Assembly: GCA_003584705.1 (NCBI GenBank)
Contig: AP018536.1
Span: 2,418,001-2,482,000 of the forward strand
DNA: 64,000 nt
Origin: Lachnospiraceae bacterium GAM79
GTDB taxonomy: Bacteria > Bacillota > Clostridia > Lachnospirales > Lachnospiraceae
Reading direction: 5' to 3'
The position numbers and the translations under genes were made by a program. The notes under the pieces are model-generated. The model was given only the letters and a program-made list of their open reading frames with translations. It was not told the DNA's origin and ran no database searches. Position 1 is the stretch's first letter. Every line of letters begins with the position of its first letter. Below, one piece after another: positions 43,511 through 52,874 of the stretch.

Positions 43511-44449
43511 TTACTGGGAAATAATCAAGCTGCGGTTATTTTCCCGGTACTCTTTTGGGGAAATGCCATAGATTTTCCGGAAATTCCGCAGGAAAGAGGA
43601 GTAATCCGCAAAGCCGGTCATCTGCCAGCTTTCGGTAATACTCTTCCCTTCCGCCATGATCTGACAGGCAGCAATGATCCGCTTGTTCACAATAAAATTA
43701 TGCACCGTCATTCCGGTGATTTCTTTAAATTTCCGCAGAAAATAGAACTTACTCATATGCACAGTCTCCGCCACATCCTCTACGGTGATCTCCTCACCGA
43801 TATGGGCTTCGATATACCCTGTCACCTGCTCCACCAGAGGATGATCCACGATCTCCTGTGTGGAAGACAAATATTCCTCCCGTTTACACAACACATTCAG
43901 ATACCCAAAAAACAGGCTCAAATTGCCTCTGTCCATGACCTTACGGATTCCGCAGTTCTGGACATCATCCCCCTCTAAGATCTCCGACATAGCAAGCTTT
44001 AGCAGAAATCCACGCAAAATTTCCTCATAATAAATGGGGAAATGATACAGTTTCGGCCCCGCTCCCCAGAAGCATTCTGCAAGAAACGGCTCTCCCGCCG
44101 CCAGCTCCCGCAGCATCTGATCACTAATCCACAAAATGATCCGGCGGGACGAATCCATTTTCTTCTCCGTGGGATGATATTTGTGCATGACATTCTTATC
44201 GATCAGCAGGAAATCTCCCTTCCGCATCCGCACCGCCCGGTCCTCGATCAGGGAAGAAAATTCCCCCTCTATAATATAGATCAGCTCATAAAAATCATGA
44301 TAATGGAACGACACCGCTCCGACAGGCTCCCCTACCTTCTCATAGACCTCATAGTCACCGCTCAACATATATTGCCGTTCGTCCGCCGCATCCCGGCAGC
44401 GCAGGCTGCTTTTTCTGTTCACGACCATCCATTTTCTCTCCTGTATCAT
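43511..44449 (-). CDS. AraC-family regulator of the Uxu genes
   Basis: 312 aa (an alternative start at 44428 is better placed after AGGAGAG). The N-terminal cupin sensor has PVGAVSFHYHDFYELIYIIEG and LIDKNVMHKYHPT. The C-terminal DNA-binding domain has TVEDVAETVHMSKFYFLRKF and ITESWQMTGFADYSSFLRNF and closes GISPKEYREN. It is divergent from uxuA across about 165 bp, which suggests that it senses a uronate or oligosaccharide and controls both directions. Confidence 0.88.
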   Translation of the reverse strand: MIQERKWMVVNRKSSLRCRDAADERQYMLSGDYEVYEKVGEPVGAVSFHYHDFYELIYIIEGEFSSLIEDRAVRMRKGDFLLIDKNVMHKYHPTEKKMDSSRRIILWISDQMLRELAAGEPFLAECFWGAGPKLYHFPIYYEEILRGFLLKLAMSEILEGDDVQNCGIRKVMDRGNLSLFFGYLNVLCKREEYLSSTQEIVDHPLVEQVTGYIEAHIGEEITVEDVAETVHMSKFYFLRKFKEITGMTVHNFIVNKRIIAACQIMAEGKSITESWQMTGFADYSSFLRNFRKIYGISPKEYRENNRSLIISQ

Positions 44450-44614
44450 TCTGTTCAGTTTTTATTTTCCATGGTTTATATCCCCTGTCTTACTATATAG
44501 CAATTTTTGCACTATTTCAAGCAATTCATGCAGTTTTAATGCATTTGCAATTCTGTTATGCTTAAGACAGCAAAAAACGAAACCAAAGCATTCCCTACAA
44601 GGAGGATTTCTATT

Positions 44615-45688
44615 ATGCAAATGACATTACGCTGGTATGGCAGCAAGTACGACACGGTTACCTTAAAACAGATCCGTCAGATTCCCGGTGTCACCGGAGT
44701 CATCTCCACTCTCTACGGCACCGCTCCCGGAGAAGTCTGGGAAATGGATGACATCCTGGCCCTAAAGACTGAGATTGAAGCTGCCGGCTTACAGCTGGCC
44801 GGTATCGAGAGTGTCAACATTCACGATGCCATCAAGATCGGTTCTCCCGACCGTGAACAATATATAGAGAATTATATCACTACCCTGGAACGGCTCGGTC
44901 AGGCAGGCATCCATATGGTATGCTACAATTTCATGCCGGTCTTTGACTGGACACGAACCGAACTTGCCAGAATGCGTCCCGACGGTTCTACAGTCCTTGC
45001 TTACAATCAGGCTGCTGTAGACGCTATTGATCCGGCCAAAATGTTCGACTCCATTGCCGGCGATATGAACGGCACTGTAATGCCCGGCTGGGAGCCTGAG
45101 CGTATGGCTCATGTCAAAGAACTGTTCGAAATGTACAAAGATGTGGATGACGAAAAGCTTTTTGCCAACCTGAAATATTTTCTGGAGCGTATCATGCCCA
45201 CCTGTGATAAATATGACATTAACATGGCGATCCACCCTGACGATCCTGCGTGGAGTGTTTTCGGACTGCCCCGTATCATCATCAACAAGCAGAATATCCT
45301 GCGTATGATGAAGATGGTAGATAACCCTCACAATGGCGTTACCTTCTGTTCCGGTTCCTACGGCACCAACCTGGAAAATGATCTGCCGGATATGATCCGC
45401 TCCCTGAAAGGCCGCATTCATTTCGCCCATGTCAGAAACCTGAAGTTCAACTCTCCTACTGATTTTGAGGAGGCTGCACATCTGTCCAGCGATGGAACCT
45501 TCGATATGTACGAGATCATGCTGGCTCTTTATGATATTGGTTTTGACGGTCCCATCCGCCCCGATCACGGACGTATGATCTGGGATGAAGTGGCCATGCC
45601 CGGATACGGACTGTACGACAGAGCTTTAGGCGCCACCTATTTAAACGGTCTGTGGGAAGCTATCGAGAAGTCCCATAAGCAGAAATAA
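44615..45688 (+). CDS. uxuA: Mannonate dehydratase
   Basis: 357 aa from the ATG at 44615, chosen for the AAGGAGGATTTCTATT site. It converts D-mannonate to 2-dehydro-3-deoxy-D-gluconate in hexuronate breakdown. The family start MTLRWYGSKYDTVTLKQIRQ is clear, with metal-binding positions in MAIHPDDPAWSVFGLPRI, GVTFCSGSYGTNLENDL and IHFAHVRNLKF, and the late PIRPDHGRMIW. Length is normal. A reductase gene follows after 44 bases in the same operon, so the pair covers the fructuronate-mannonate-KDG steps. Confidence 0.93.
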   Translation: MQMTLRWYGSKYDTVTLKQIRQIPGVTGVISTLYGTAPGEVWEMDDILALKTEIEAAGLQLAGIESVNIHDAIKIGSPDREQYIENYITTLERLGQAGIHMVCYNFMPVFDWTRTELARMRPDGSTVLAYNQAAVDAIDPAKMFDSIAGDMNGTVMPGWEPERMAHVKELFEMYKDVDDEKLFANLKYFLERIMPTCDKYDINMAIHPDDPAWSVFGLPRIIINKQNILRMMKMVDNPHNGVTFCSGSYGTNLENDLPDMIRSLKGRIHFAHVRNLKFNSPTDFEEAAHLSSDGTFDMYEIMLALYDIGFDGPIRPDHGRMIWDEVAMPGYGLYDRALGATYLNGLWEAIEKSHKQK

Positions 45689-45732
45689 TCATCGCACCTG
45701 AAAACTCATAAATCAGTTTGGAGGAAACCATT

Positions 45733-47364
45733 ATGGAACTTACCTTAAAAAGTCTTCATGACGACCGGGACGCATTTCTCGCTGCCGGTTATCATCTGCC
45801 GGAATTCGATTACGATACCGTTCATAAAAACACCGTGGAACATCCCCACTGGATCCACTTCGGTGCCGGCAATATCTTCCGTGCCTTTCAGGCCAACGTA
45901 GCTCAGAATCTGTTAAACAGCGGCATTCTGGATACCGGTCTCATCGCAGCGGAAGGCTATGACTACGAGATCATTGAAAAAAGCTACCGTCCCCACGACA
46001 ATTTAAGCATTCTCGCCACCTTAAAAGCCGACAACACCGTGGAAAAGACCATCGTAGGCAGCATCATGGAGTCTCTGATCCTGGACAGTAAAAACGAAGC
46101 AGAATACGCACGTCTCCGGGAGATTTTTAAAAATCCTTCTCTCCAGATGGCCAGCTTTACCATCACTGAAAAAGGCTATGCTACCGCCAATGCCAAAGGA
46201 GAATTCTTCCCCGCAGTAGCCGCTGACTTCGAAAAAGGTCCCGAAGCCCCCGAAAGCTACCTGGGCAAGGTAGTCTCCCTGCTTTATACCAGATACACTC
46301 ACGGAGCGCTCCCCATTGCCATGGTCAGCATGGACAACTGCTCCCATAACGGTGACAAATTATATGCCGCTGTCAATGCGTTCGCCAAGGCATGGACCGA
46401 CAACGGACTGGTGGAAGCCGGCTTCTTAGGCTACGTCAATGACCAGACGAAAGTCACCTTCCCCTGGAGCATGATCGACAAGATCACCCCCAGACCTGAT
46501 GCCAAAGTAGAAGCTATGCTGGCCGAGGATCATATCGGCGGTCTGGATGCCGTAGTTACTTCCAAAAACACCTATATCGCTCCCTTTGTCAATGCGGAAG
46601 AATGCGAATACCTGGTCATTGAAGATGCTTTTCCGAACGGTAAGCCCGCACTGGACAAAGGCGGCATCATCTTCACCGACAGAGCGACCGTAGACAAAGT
46701 GGAGAAAATGAAGGTATGTACCTGCCTGAATCCTCTGCACACCGCACTGGCCATCTATGGCTGCCTTCTGGGATATACCCTGATCTCCGAAGAGATGAAG
46801 AACCCGTTATTGAAAAATATGGTGGAAGTCATCGGTTACAAAGAAGGACTTCCCGTAGTGGTAAATCCCGGCATCCTGGATCCGAAGAAATTCATTGACG
46901 AAGTGGTGAATGTGAGGATCCCCAATCCCTTCCTGCCGGATTCTCCCCAGAGAATCGCTACCGATACCTCCCAGAAGCTTTCCATCCGCTTCGGTGAGAC
47001 CATCAAAGCTTACGAAGCTTCTCCAGACCTGCATACGGAAGACCTGAAGCTGATTCCTCTGGTCTATGCCGGATGGCTCCGGTATCTCATGGGAATCGAT
47101 GATGAGGGCAGAGAATTTACGCCCAGCTCCGACCCCCTGTTAGAGGAAGCCCGTCAGTACGTTGCAGACTACGAACTGAGTTCCGCTCCCAAGGATCTGT
47201 CAAAGCTGGACGCATTACTTGCCAATGAGAAAATATTCGGTGTGAACCTCCACGCCATCGGCATGGATACTCTGGTAAAACAGTATTTTGCAGAATTAAG
47301 CTCTGGTGTGGGAGCCGTGGCTGCAGCCCTGAAAAAATATGTTCCTGAGAAGGTAACCCTTTGA
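45733..47364 (+). CDS. Fructuronate/tagaturonate reductase (mannitol dehydrogenase family)
   Basis: 543 aa from the ATG at 45733 (TTGGAGGAAACC upstream). A long-chain mannitol dehydrogenase-family enzyme: NAD-binding HWIHFGAGNIFRAFQANVAQ, then PIAMVSMDNCSHNGDKL and the catalytic Lys region CLNPLHTALAIYG. Next to uxuA it should interconvert D-fructuronate and D-mannonate (UxuB role), but tagaturonate is also possible given the galacturonate-rich substrate of the neighbouring locus; I leave the symbol open. The frame is intact and the length is at the upper end of the family. Confidence 0.85.
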   Translation: MELTLKSLHDDRDAFLAAGYHLPEFDYDTVHKNTVEHPHWIHFGAGNIFRAFQANVAQNLLNSGILDTGLIAAEGYDYEIIEKSYRPHDNLSILATLKADNTVEKTIVGSIMESLILDSKNEAEYARLREIFKNPSLQMASFTITEKGYATANAKGEFFPAVAADFEKGPEAPESYLGKVVSLLYTRYTHGALPIAMVSMDNCSHNGDKLYAAVNAFAKAWTDNGLVEAGFLGYVNDQTKVTFPWSMIDKITPRPDAKVEAMLAEDHIGGLDAVVTSKNTYIAPFVNAEECEYLVIEDAFPNGKPALDKGGIIFTDRATVDKVEKMKVCTCLNPLHTALAIYGCLLGYTLISEEMKNPLLKNMVEVIGYKEGLPVVVNPGILDPKKFIDEVVNVRIPNPFLPDSPQRIATDTSQKLSIRFGETIKAYEASPDLHTEDLKLIPLVYAGWLRYLMGIDDEGREFTPSSDPLLEEARQYVADYELSSAPKDLSKLDALLANEKIFGVNLHAIGMDTLVKQYFAELSSGVGAVAAALKKYVPEKVTL

Positions 47365-47373
47365 TCTTAGAAG

Positions 47374-47646
47374 TTACCACTTCTCATAAGGACACCGGTT
47401 GACGGCGATTACAGCCCTCAGTTCCACAAAGCAGCCACAGGCACCGCACAGGCCCTCATTCAGATATTTGCATTCCTTACATACAGCAAGGCGGTCTTCA
47501 TAGACCGCCTTATCTGCTTTACTATCCTCTTCGATCCTGTCTATGTAGGCATACAGATTCTCCATATAGGCATTCTTGTCCATTTCCCGCAACAGACATT
47601 TCCGACAGGGATATTTTATTGTTTCTCTTATTTGTTCTTCTTCCAT
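47374..47646 (-). CDS. Small Cys-rich protein (DUF6171-like)
   Basis: 90 aa with three Cys pairs: PCRKCLLREMDKNAYMENLY, VCKECKYLNEGLCGACGC and the late NRCPYEKW. The pattern fits small Firmicutes proteins annotated DUF6171 (name from memory), probably metal-binding. It is convergent with the uronate reductase gene (stops nine bases apart) and follows GH51 by 15 bases, so it may be the last gene of the pectin operon. Confidence 0.75.
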   Translation of the reverse strand: MEEEQIRETIKYPCRKCLLREMDKNAYMENLYAYIDRIEEDSKADKAVYEDRLAVCKECKYLNEGLCGACGCFVELRAVIAVNRCPYEKW

Positions 47647-47661
47647 AACTGTTCTTATCGC

Positions 47662-49170
47662 TTATTTTATCCGGAACATAACAACACTGCATGCCGGCAT
47701 GGTAAAGGTGATCCTGCCATCTGCGATCTTATACTCCGTAAATACTTCTTCGTGTACCTTATCGGGATCCTCAAAGGTGTTGTAAGCATGCATATCATTG
47801 GTTAGTATCGCAGCGGTCACGTGCTTTGGATCACACTCTGCGAAAGCGATCTCCACCTCTTCTGCCTTATCAATGGACAGGTTGTTCAGGGTGATGGTCA
47901 CAACACCGTCCTTATCCACGGAAGCGGATTCCTGTAAATTGGGAACCTTGAACTTTTCATCTTCACCGATCTGTTCCACACCATCGATATAGCTTTCCAC
48001 CAGATCCGCATCCTGATGGTATTTGTACATATGGAATACATGGTAAGTCGGGGTACGCAGCATCTTCGGTCCCTCGGTCAGGATCACTGCCTGCAGTACG
48101 TTGATAAGCTGTGCGATGTTTGCCATCTTCACACGGTCACAGTGCTTGTTGAAAATATTTAAAGACAGTCCGGCCACCAGAGCATCACGCATGGTACTCT
48201 GCTGGTATAAAAATCCGGGATTCGTGCCGGGCTCCACATCATACCAGGTGCCCCACTCATCGCAGATCAGTCCGATCTTCTTCTCAGGATCATATTTGTC
48301 CATGATCGTAGAATGCTTATGAATCAGTTCATCCAGCTTAAAAGCCTTTGCCAGAGTCTTATACCATGCTGCATCGTCGAAGTCCAGTGCACTTCCCTTG
48401 TGAGACCAGTCATCCTCCGGCAGTGTATAGTAATGCAGGGAAAGTCCGTCCATAAAGCCATGCATCCATTCCGGTGCATTTTCAAAACAGGTCTTCAGCA
48501 CATTTTCAGTCCAATAAGTATCTCCCGCATTGGGGCCGCAACAGACTTTGAAAATTGGGTGCTTCTGATCATAATTTCTCACATAGGTCTGGTATCTGCG
48601 GTACAGATTGCCATAGTAGGATGGGGTCATATTGCCGCCGCATCCCCAGTTTTCGTTACCGACACCGAAGTAATCCACCTTCCAGGCTTTTTCTCTGCCA
48701 TTTTTCCGGCGTAGGTCCGCCATGGGGGATACCCCGTCAAAGGTCATATACTCCACCCATTCGGACATCTCCTGTACGGTACCGCTTCCCACATTGCCAT
48801 TGATGTAGGTCTTACAACCGATCTGTTCACACAGTTCGAAGAACTCATGGGTACCGAAGCTGTTGTCCTCGGTCACACCACCCCAATGAGTGTTGATCAT
48901 TTTCTTGCGGTTCTCCTTCGGTCCGATACCGTCTTTCCAGTGGTATTCGTCCGCGAAACAACCGCCGGGCCAGCGAAGCACCGGAAGCTTCATCTCCTTG
49001 AGTGCTGCCACTACATCGTTACGCATACCATTGGTATTGGGGATCTCGGAATTCTCACCTACATACAGTCCTTCATAGATACATCTGCCCAGATGCTCAG
49101 AGAAATTGCCGTAAAGTTCCGGATTGATATGTCCCTTTTTGTTCTTTTCGTTAATATAAACCTTTGCCAT
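47662..49170 (-). CDS. GH51 alpha-L-arabinofuranosidase
   Basis: 502 aa from the ATG at 49170 (GAAAGGATCAAT upstream), typical length for intracellular GH51. The acid/base Glu lies in [12 protein letters not shown] (about residue 173) and the nucleophile Glu in [11 protein letters not shown] (about residue 305); [20 protein letters not shown] is another family landmark. It releases terminal L-arabinofuranose from arabinan or arabinogalactan side chains of pectin. No signal peptide, so it acts on imported oligosaccharides. Last glycosidase of the minus-strand locus. Confidence 0.92.
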   Translation of the reverse strand: MAKVYINEKNKKGHINPELYGNFSEHLGRCIYEGLYVGENSEIPNTNGMRNDVVAALKEMKLPVLRWPGGCFADEYHWKDGIGPKENRKKMINTHWGGVTEDNSFGTHEFFELCEQIGCKTYINGNVGSGTVQEMSEWVEYMTFDGVSPMADLRRKNGREKAWKVDYFGVGNENWGCGGNMTPSYYGNLYRRYQTYVRNYDQKHPIFKVCCGPNAGDTYWTENVLKTCFENAPEWMHGFMDGLSLHYYTLPEDDWSHKGSALDFDDAAWYKTLAKAFKLDELIHKHSTIMDKYDPEKKIGLICDEWGTWYDVEPGTNPGFLYQQSTMRDALVAGLSLNIFNKHCDRVKMANIAQLINVLQAVILTEGPKMLRTPTYHVFHMYKYHQDADLVESYIDGVEQIGEDEKFKVPNLQESASVDKDGVVTITLNNLSIDKAEEVEIAFAECDPKHVTAAILTNDMHAYNTFEDPDKVHEEVFTEYKIADGRITFTMPACSVVMFRIK

Positions 49171-49259
49171 ATTGATCCTTTCTGTGGCAGGCATCCGTTT
49201 CCTACCACTGTTGCGGCATTACGCCGTTCCGTCGCAGTGCGATTCCTGCAGAGCGTTCA

Positions 49260-50570
49260 TTATTGGAAGCCTTTCACTTCATGCCAGCTCTCCGCAGGCT
49301 CCGTACTTTCTTCCACCTGTACATTCTCATATACTACACTTCTTAACTTGTCTTCCGAAAAGTTATCCACTCTTGCCCTGATCCGCAGATCCTGCAGGGT
49401 AAAATCGGAAAGCAGATACTGGCTCTCATCCGGCATCACATCAAAAAAGGTATCACAGATGCAGTCACAGTCCTTCATCGTGATGTGATCTGCATAAGAC
49501 AGCGGCCTGTCCTTCCGATCCTTCAGATCATAATACTGGGTCCAGGGATAAATCTTGAGGAACTCCTTTACCCGGCCTTCGATCTGCTCCACCGTGATAT
49601 ATTCATAGTGCTGCGGGGTGTCCGGCCGCATTTTCAGCCACAACAGTCTCGCTGCCCCCTTGATCTGAATCCTGCGCATGATGATATTGCGGTTATGTAC
49701 TGATTCCGAACCGCAGGTGAGACACCCATGGCAGAAGCCATAGACGCAATCCTCCACCAGAATCCGCTCATTGGAGCCGTTCTCCGGCTGGCTGTCCGCC
49801 CAGGGGCCCTTACCGCCCTTTAGCACCACAGAGTCGTCATTGACTTCCATATAACAGCCTTTCACCAACACATCCGTACACGCATCGATATCAATGGCAT
49901 CCGTACTGGGTGCCGCAACAGGACCTGCCGGGGAATAAATATGGCAGTTCAAGTATTTTACATGGTCACATTTATAAATATGTGTGGTCCAGAAATGGGA
50001 ATTCTGTAAATTCAGACCGGCGATCCGCACATTTCTGCAGTTGGACAGATAGACCAGCCGGGGTCTCTGACCATCCTTGTTGGTGCCGTTACTCCATTTC
50101 CAGCGCAGCCAGCAGGCTTTCCAGGTCTTAAGTCCGTTACCGTCAATAGTGCCCGGTCCGCACATGGTAAATCCATTCAGACCGTCCGCATTGATCAGTG
50201 CCGTAAAATACAGGCAGGTCTCTCCCTCGATCCGGGTCTCGGCCAGATCATAATCCGAGATATCATCGCTGCCCTTTAACGTCGCACCGGCGGAAACATA
50301 GAGATTCACTCCCTGTTTGAAATAAAGTGCTCCCGTCAGATAGGTTCCCGGCGGCACCACCAGGACACCACCGCCCTCTTCTGCCGCCAGGTCGATCACC
50401 TTCTGGATCTCTTTGGTATAAACTTTTCCGTCGTCCCAGATCCCGTACTCTGTGAGGACATAGGGTCTGCCCAGTTCCTCAAGCTCCGGCATCCCTATAT
50501 CATAAAACCAGTCATCTATGGGAGTTCCGTCCGGGAAATATTCCGTAGGTCTTTCTTTTTCGTTATGCAT
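49260..50570 (-). CDS. GH28 polygalacturonase/rhamnogalacturonase-type hydrolase
   Basis: 436 aa parallel beta-helix enzyme. The GH28 landmarks are recognisable with some drift: APSTDAIDIDACTD (NTD region), MEVNDDSVVLKGG (catalytic DD), YGFCHGCLTCGSES (GHG region, here CHG) and LWLKMRPD (RIK region, here LKM). The RIK and GHG changes suggest specificity other than plain homogalacturonan, in line with the rhamnogalacturonan context. No signal peptide; probably cytoplasmic, acting on oligomers. AGGAGGCAGAG precedes the ATG. Confidence 0.88.
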   Translation of the reverse strand: MHNEKERPTEYFPDGTPIDDWFYDIGMPELEELGRPYVLTEYGIWDDGKVYTKEIQKVIDLAAEEGGGVLVVPPGTYLTGALYFKQGVNLYVSAGATLKGSDDISDYDLAETRIEGETCLYFTALINADGLNGFTMCGPGTIDGNGLKTWKACWLRWKWSNGTNKDGQRPRLVYLSNCRNVRIAGLNLQNSHFWTTHIYKCDHVKYLNCHIYSPAGPVAAPSTDAIDIDACTDVLVKGCYMEVNDDSVVLKGGKGPWADSQPENGSNERILVEDCVYGFCHGCLTCGSESVHNRNIIMRRIQIKGAARLLWLKMRPDTPQHYEYITVEQIEGRVKEFLKIYPWTQYYDLKDRKDRPLSYADHITMKDCDCICDTFFDVMPDESQYLLSDFTLQDLRIRARVDNFSEDKLRSVVYENVQVEESTEPAESWHEVKGFQ

Positions 50571-50641
50571 TCTCTGCCTCCTTTGCGTTCTGCTCCCTCA
50601 GAAAACGAACACAGGATTTCCGCCCTGATCGTTATCGTTGG

Positions 50642-52792
50642 TTATCTGATTTCTACAAAGGTAGTGTCGTAAGGTGCAATGGTTACCGTACATGCGCCCG
50701 CTTCCGTTGGGATAGTGGTGGTCTGCTCGGTGTCACTGTTGTTGATGACTACCAGTTTTTTACTCTCCGGGTAATAAGCACATTCCGTATACAGGTTATC
50801 CGTCATATAGCTGCCGGAGGTGCCTTCTCCACCGGCATAACGGATCAGCTGGTACAGCATTCTGGTATTCCACAGGTTCACCTGGAAGGAAGACAGATAG
50901 ATTCCCAGTCCCTTGCCGAAATGATTCAGGGTGATTAGTGGCTTCCCGCCGTCTGCCAGAAGTACCTGTGCTTTTCCATCCGTCAGATACCGGTTCTCCT
51001 TCGCTTCCACACCTGCGCCCTCTGGGATCAGATGCTCCGGATCCGCTGTCTCAAAGGTCCATCTGCCGTGACAGACTCTTGCGCCGGTGTCCTCGTCAAT
51101 TCCCAGCACATGTGCCATACGGAAATACGTATCATATCCTTCCACAGCGGAAGGCTCGTTCACACCGATAAAGCAGCCTCCCTCGTGTACCCACTTTGTA
51201 AGTGCAGTAACAAGCTCCTCATCCTTCCAGGCATCCCCGCCGCTCCAGGCGCTTCCGGCTCTACCTGCATTGATTACGACATCTACGTCCTTCAGTATAC
51301 CATTTTTTACATCCTCAAAGGAAATAAATTTCACATCCACAGGAAGTCCGGACAAAGCTTCGTTGATGTGGATCAGGTCATGCATATAAGTCTCATGAAA
51401 GTGTCCGGACAAGGTCCAGGAACGTAAGCTTCCCCAATAATGCAGCACTGCCACACGGGTCTTGATGTGGTAAGGTTCTCCCGCATCGTGGAAGCTGCGG
51501 ATCAGACGGAACTCATCTGCCACTTTTTCAATATAATCACAGAAATCCGGGAAACCCTCCACCAGATGAAGGTATCCGCCGAGACCGATCCGGTCGATCT
51601 TCGCACGCAGCAGGGCACGTCTTACGCTGTTCCAGTATTTTTTCGCATCCAGGGCAGGATCTCCGCCCTCCATGAAAGTCGGAGCACCGCCCAGCCCCAC
51701 CGGGAACAGATAGGGGTGCAGACGCAGTTCATGTGTAGGCACATCCACGCCCGCACACAGTCTGGCTTCATAACCGGAGAATACACATTTGATCAGTCCG
51801 TCAAAACCAAACTCCTGAAATCTGCCATTATAAGGCTCCACGCCTACCCAGCTGTCGTCATAGAAGACATAAGCCTTTTTGCCGTAGGAATGCACCATAT
51901 CGATCAGCTTCCTGCCAAAGGAAATAACGAAATCATTGATAAATGCCATCCAATCCGCCTTTTTCGCATTGCCAGGCATATGAGTCACATGCAGCTGTCC
52001 CTTATTGATAAAATCTTCCGCTGTCATGCGATATCCGTATTGTTTCTCGAACTCCTGTAAAGCAGGAACGCTCACAGTGAAATCATAGGAACCCCAGTCA
52101 GAGAACAGATTCCGGTTCCTCTCACTGCTGCCCCAGATCCATACGAAATTGTAGAACATGGAGGTAAAGCGCACCACCGTGGTATCCGGATGGGTCTCAC
52201 ACCAGTGCTTCATCCATCCCAGCAGATACTCCTGAGTCTCAGGATATCTGGGATCGATCTGCATCAGATGCTCCTTGTCCCAATGGTTCGTAGTATGATT
52301 GTACATAGAGATTTCTTCCCAGATACGATAGGCTAAGAAGCTTACTGTATACTTATGAAAAGGGATGATGCCGCTCAGGGACACGCTTCCCTTCTCTTTG
52401 TCATAGCTCCAGTCCGCATTGTCGATCTTCACATTGGTGGTTCTGTCATAAACCTCCCAATATTCCAGACTCTCTGCGCTATCATTGATCCGGAACTGCT
52501 CCGCAAAAAAGCTGTCCATCAGTCCGATGGTCAGGGTGTCACTCTCTGCTGCCTGGGGCGGTGTGCACAGGAAGGTCTGCTGTAATTTGTCCTGATTCTC
52601 CTTTGCCCAGGCATTGTGATCTCTGATAATACAAATGGTAGAATAGATTCCGTAACCGGCATGGGTGATTTCGTCGGAAAGCACGGTTCCATCACTGTCA
52701 CGGATCACATCTGCTCCCCATTTTTCCGCCATTTTCAGAGTCAGTTCTTCATATCCTGATTCTCCCGGTAAGGTAAAACCACCTTTTCCCAT
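50642..52792 (-). CDS. GH112 phosphorylase, probably beta-1,4-galactosyl-L-rhamnose phosphorylase
   Basis: 716 aa from the ATG at 52792 (AGGAGGAACTCAG upstream). The N-terminus GGFTLPGESGYEELTLKMAE and KWGADVIRDSDGTVLSDEI with VRFTSMFYNFVWIWG are characteristic of GH112 galactosyl phosphorylases, which use phosphate to release alpha-galactose 1-phosphate. Known members split galacto-N-biose/lacto-N-biose or D-galactosyl-beta-1,4-L-rhamnose. GH105, a rhamnogalacturonan-type esterase, GH28 and GH35 nearby favour the rhamnose type. No signal peptide. The frame is intact and full length. Confidence 0.9.
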   Translation of the reverse strand: MGKGGFTLPGESGYEELTLKMAEKWGADVIRDSDGTVLSDEITHAGYGIYSTICIIRDHNAWAKENQDKLQQTFLCTPPQAAESDTLTIGLMDSFFAEQFRINDSAESLEYWEVYDRTTNVKIDNADWSYDKEKGSVSLSGIIPFHKYTVSFLAYRIWEEISMYNHTTNHWDKEHLMQIDPRYPETQEYLLGWMKHWCETHPDTTVVRFTSMFYNFVWIWGSSERNRNLFSDWGSYDFTVSVPALQEFEKQYGYRMTAEDFINKGQLHVTHMPGNAKKADWMAFINDFVISFGRKLIDMVHSYGKKAYVFYDDSWVGVEPYNGRFQEFGFDGLIKCVFSGYEARLCAGVDVPTHELRLHPYLFPVGLGGAPTFMEGGDPALDAKKYWNSVRRALLRAKIDRIGLGGYLHLVEGFPDFCDYIEKVADEFRLIRSFHDAGEPYHIKTRVAVLHYWGSLRSWTLSGHFHETYMHDLIHINEALSGLPVDVKFISFEDVKNGILKDVDVVINAGRAGSAWSGGDAWKDEELVTALTKWVHEGGCFIGVNEPSAVEGYDTYFRMAHVLGIDEDTGARVCHGRWTFETADPEHLIPEGAGVEAKENRYLTDGKAQVLLADGGKPLITLNHFGKGLGIYLSSFQVNLWNTRMLYQLIRYAGGEGTSGSYMTDNLYTECAYYPESKKLVVINNSDTEQTTTIPTEAGACTVTIAPYDTTFVEIR

Positions 52793-52874
52793 TCTGAGTT
52801 CCTCCTCATATTCCTGCTTATTTTTCATTCCTGTCATTTCTTCACTTCTATTTTCCGGTACAATATCTGTCCTG

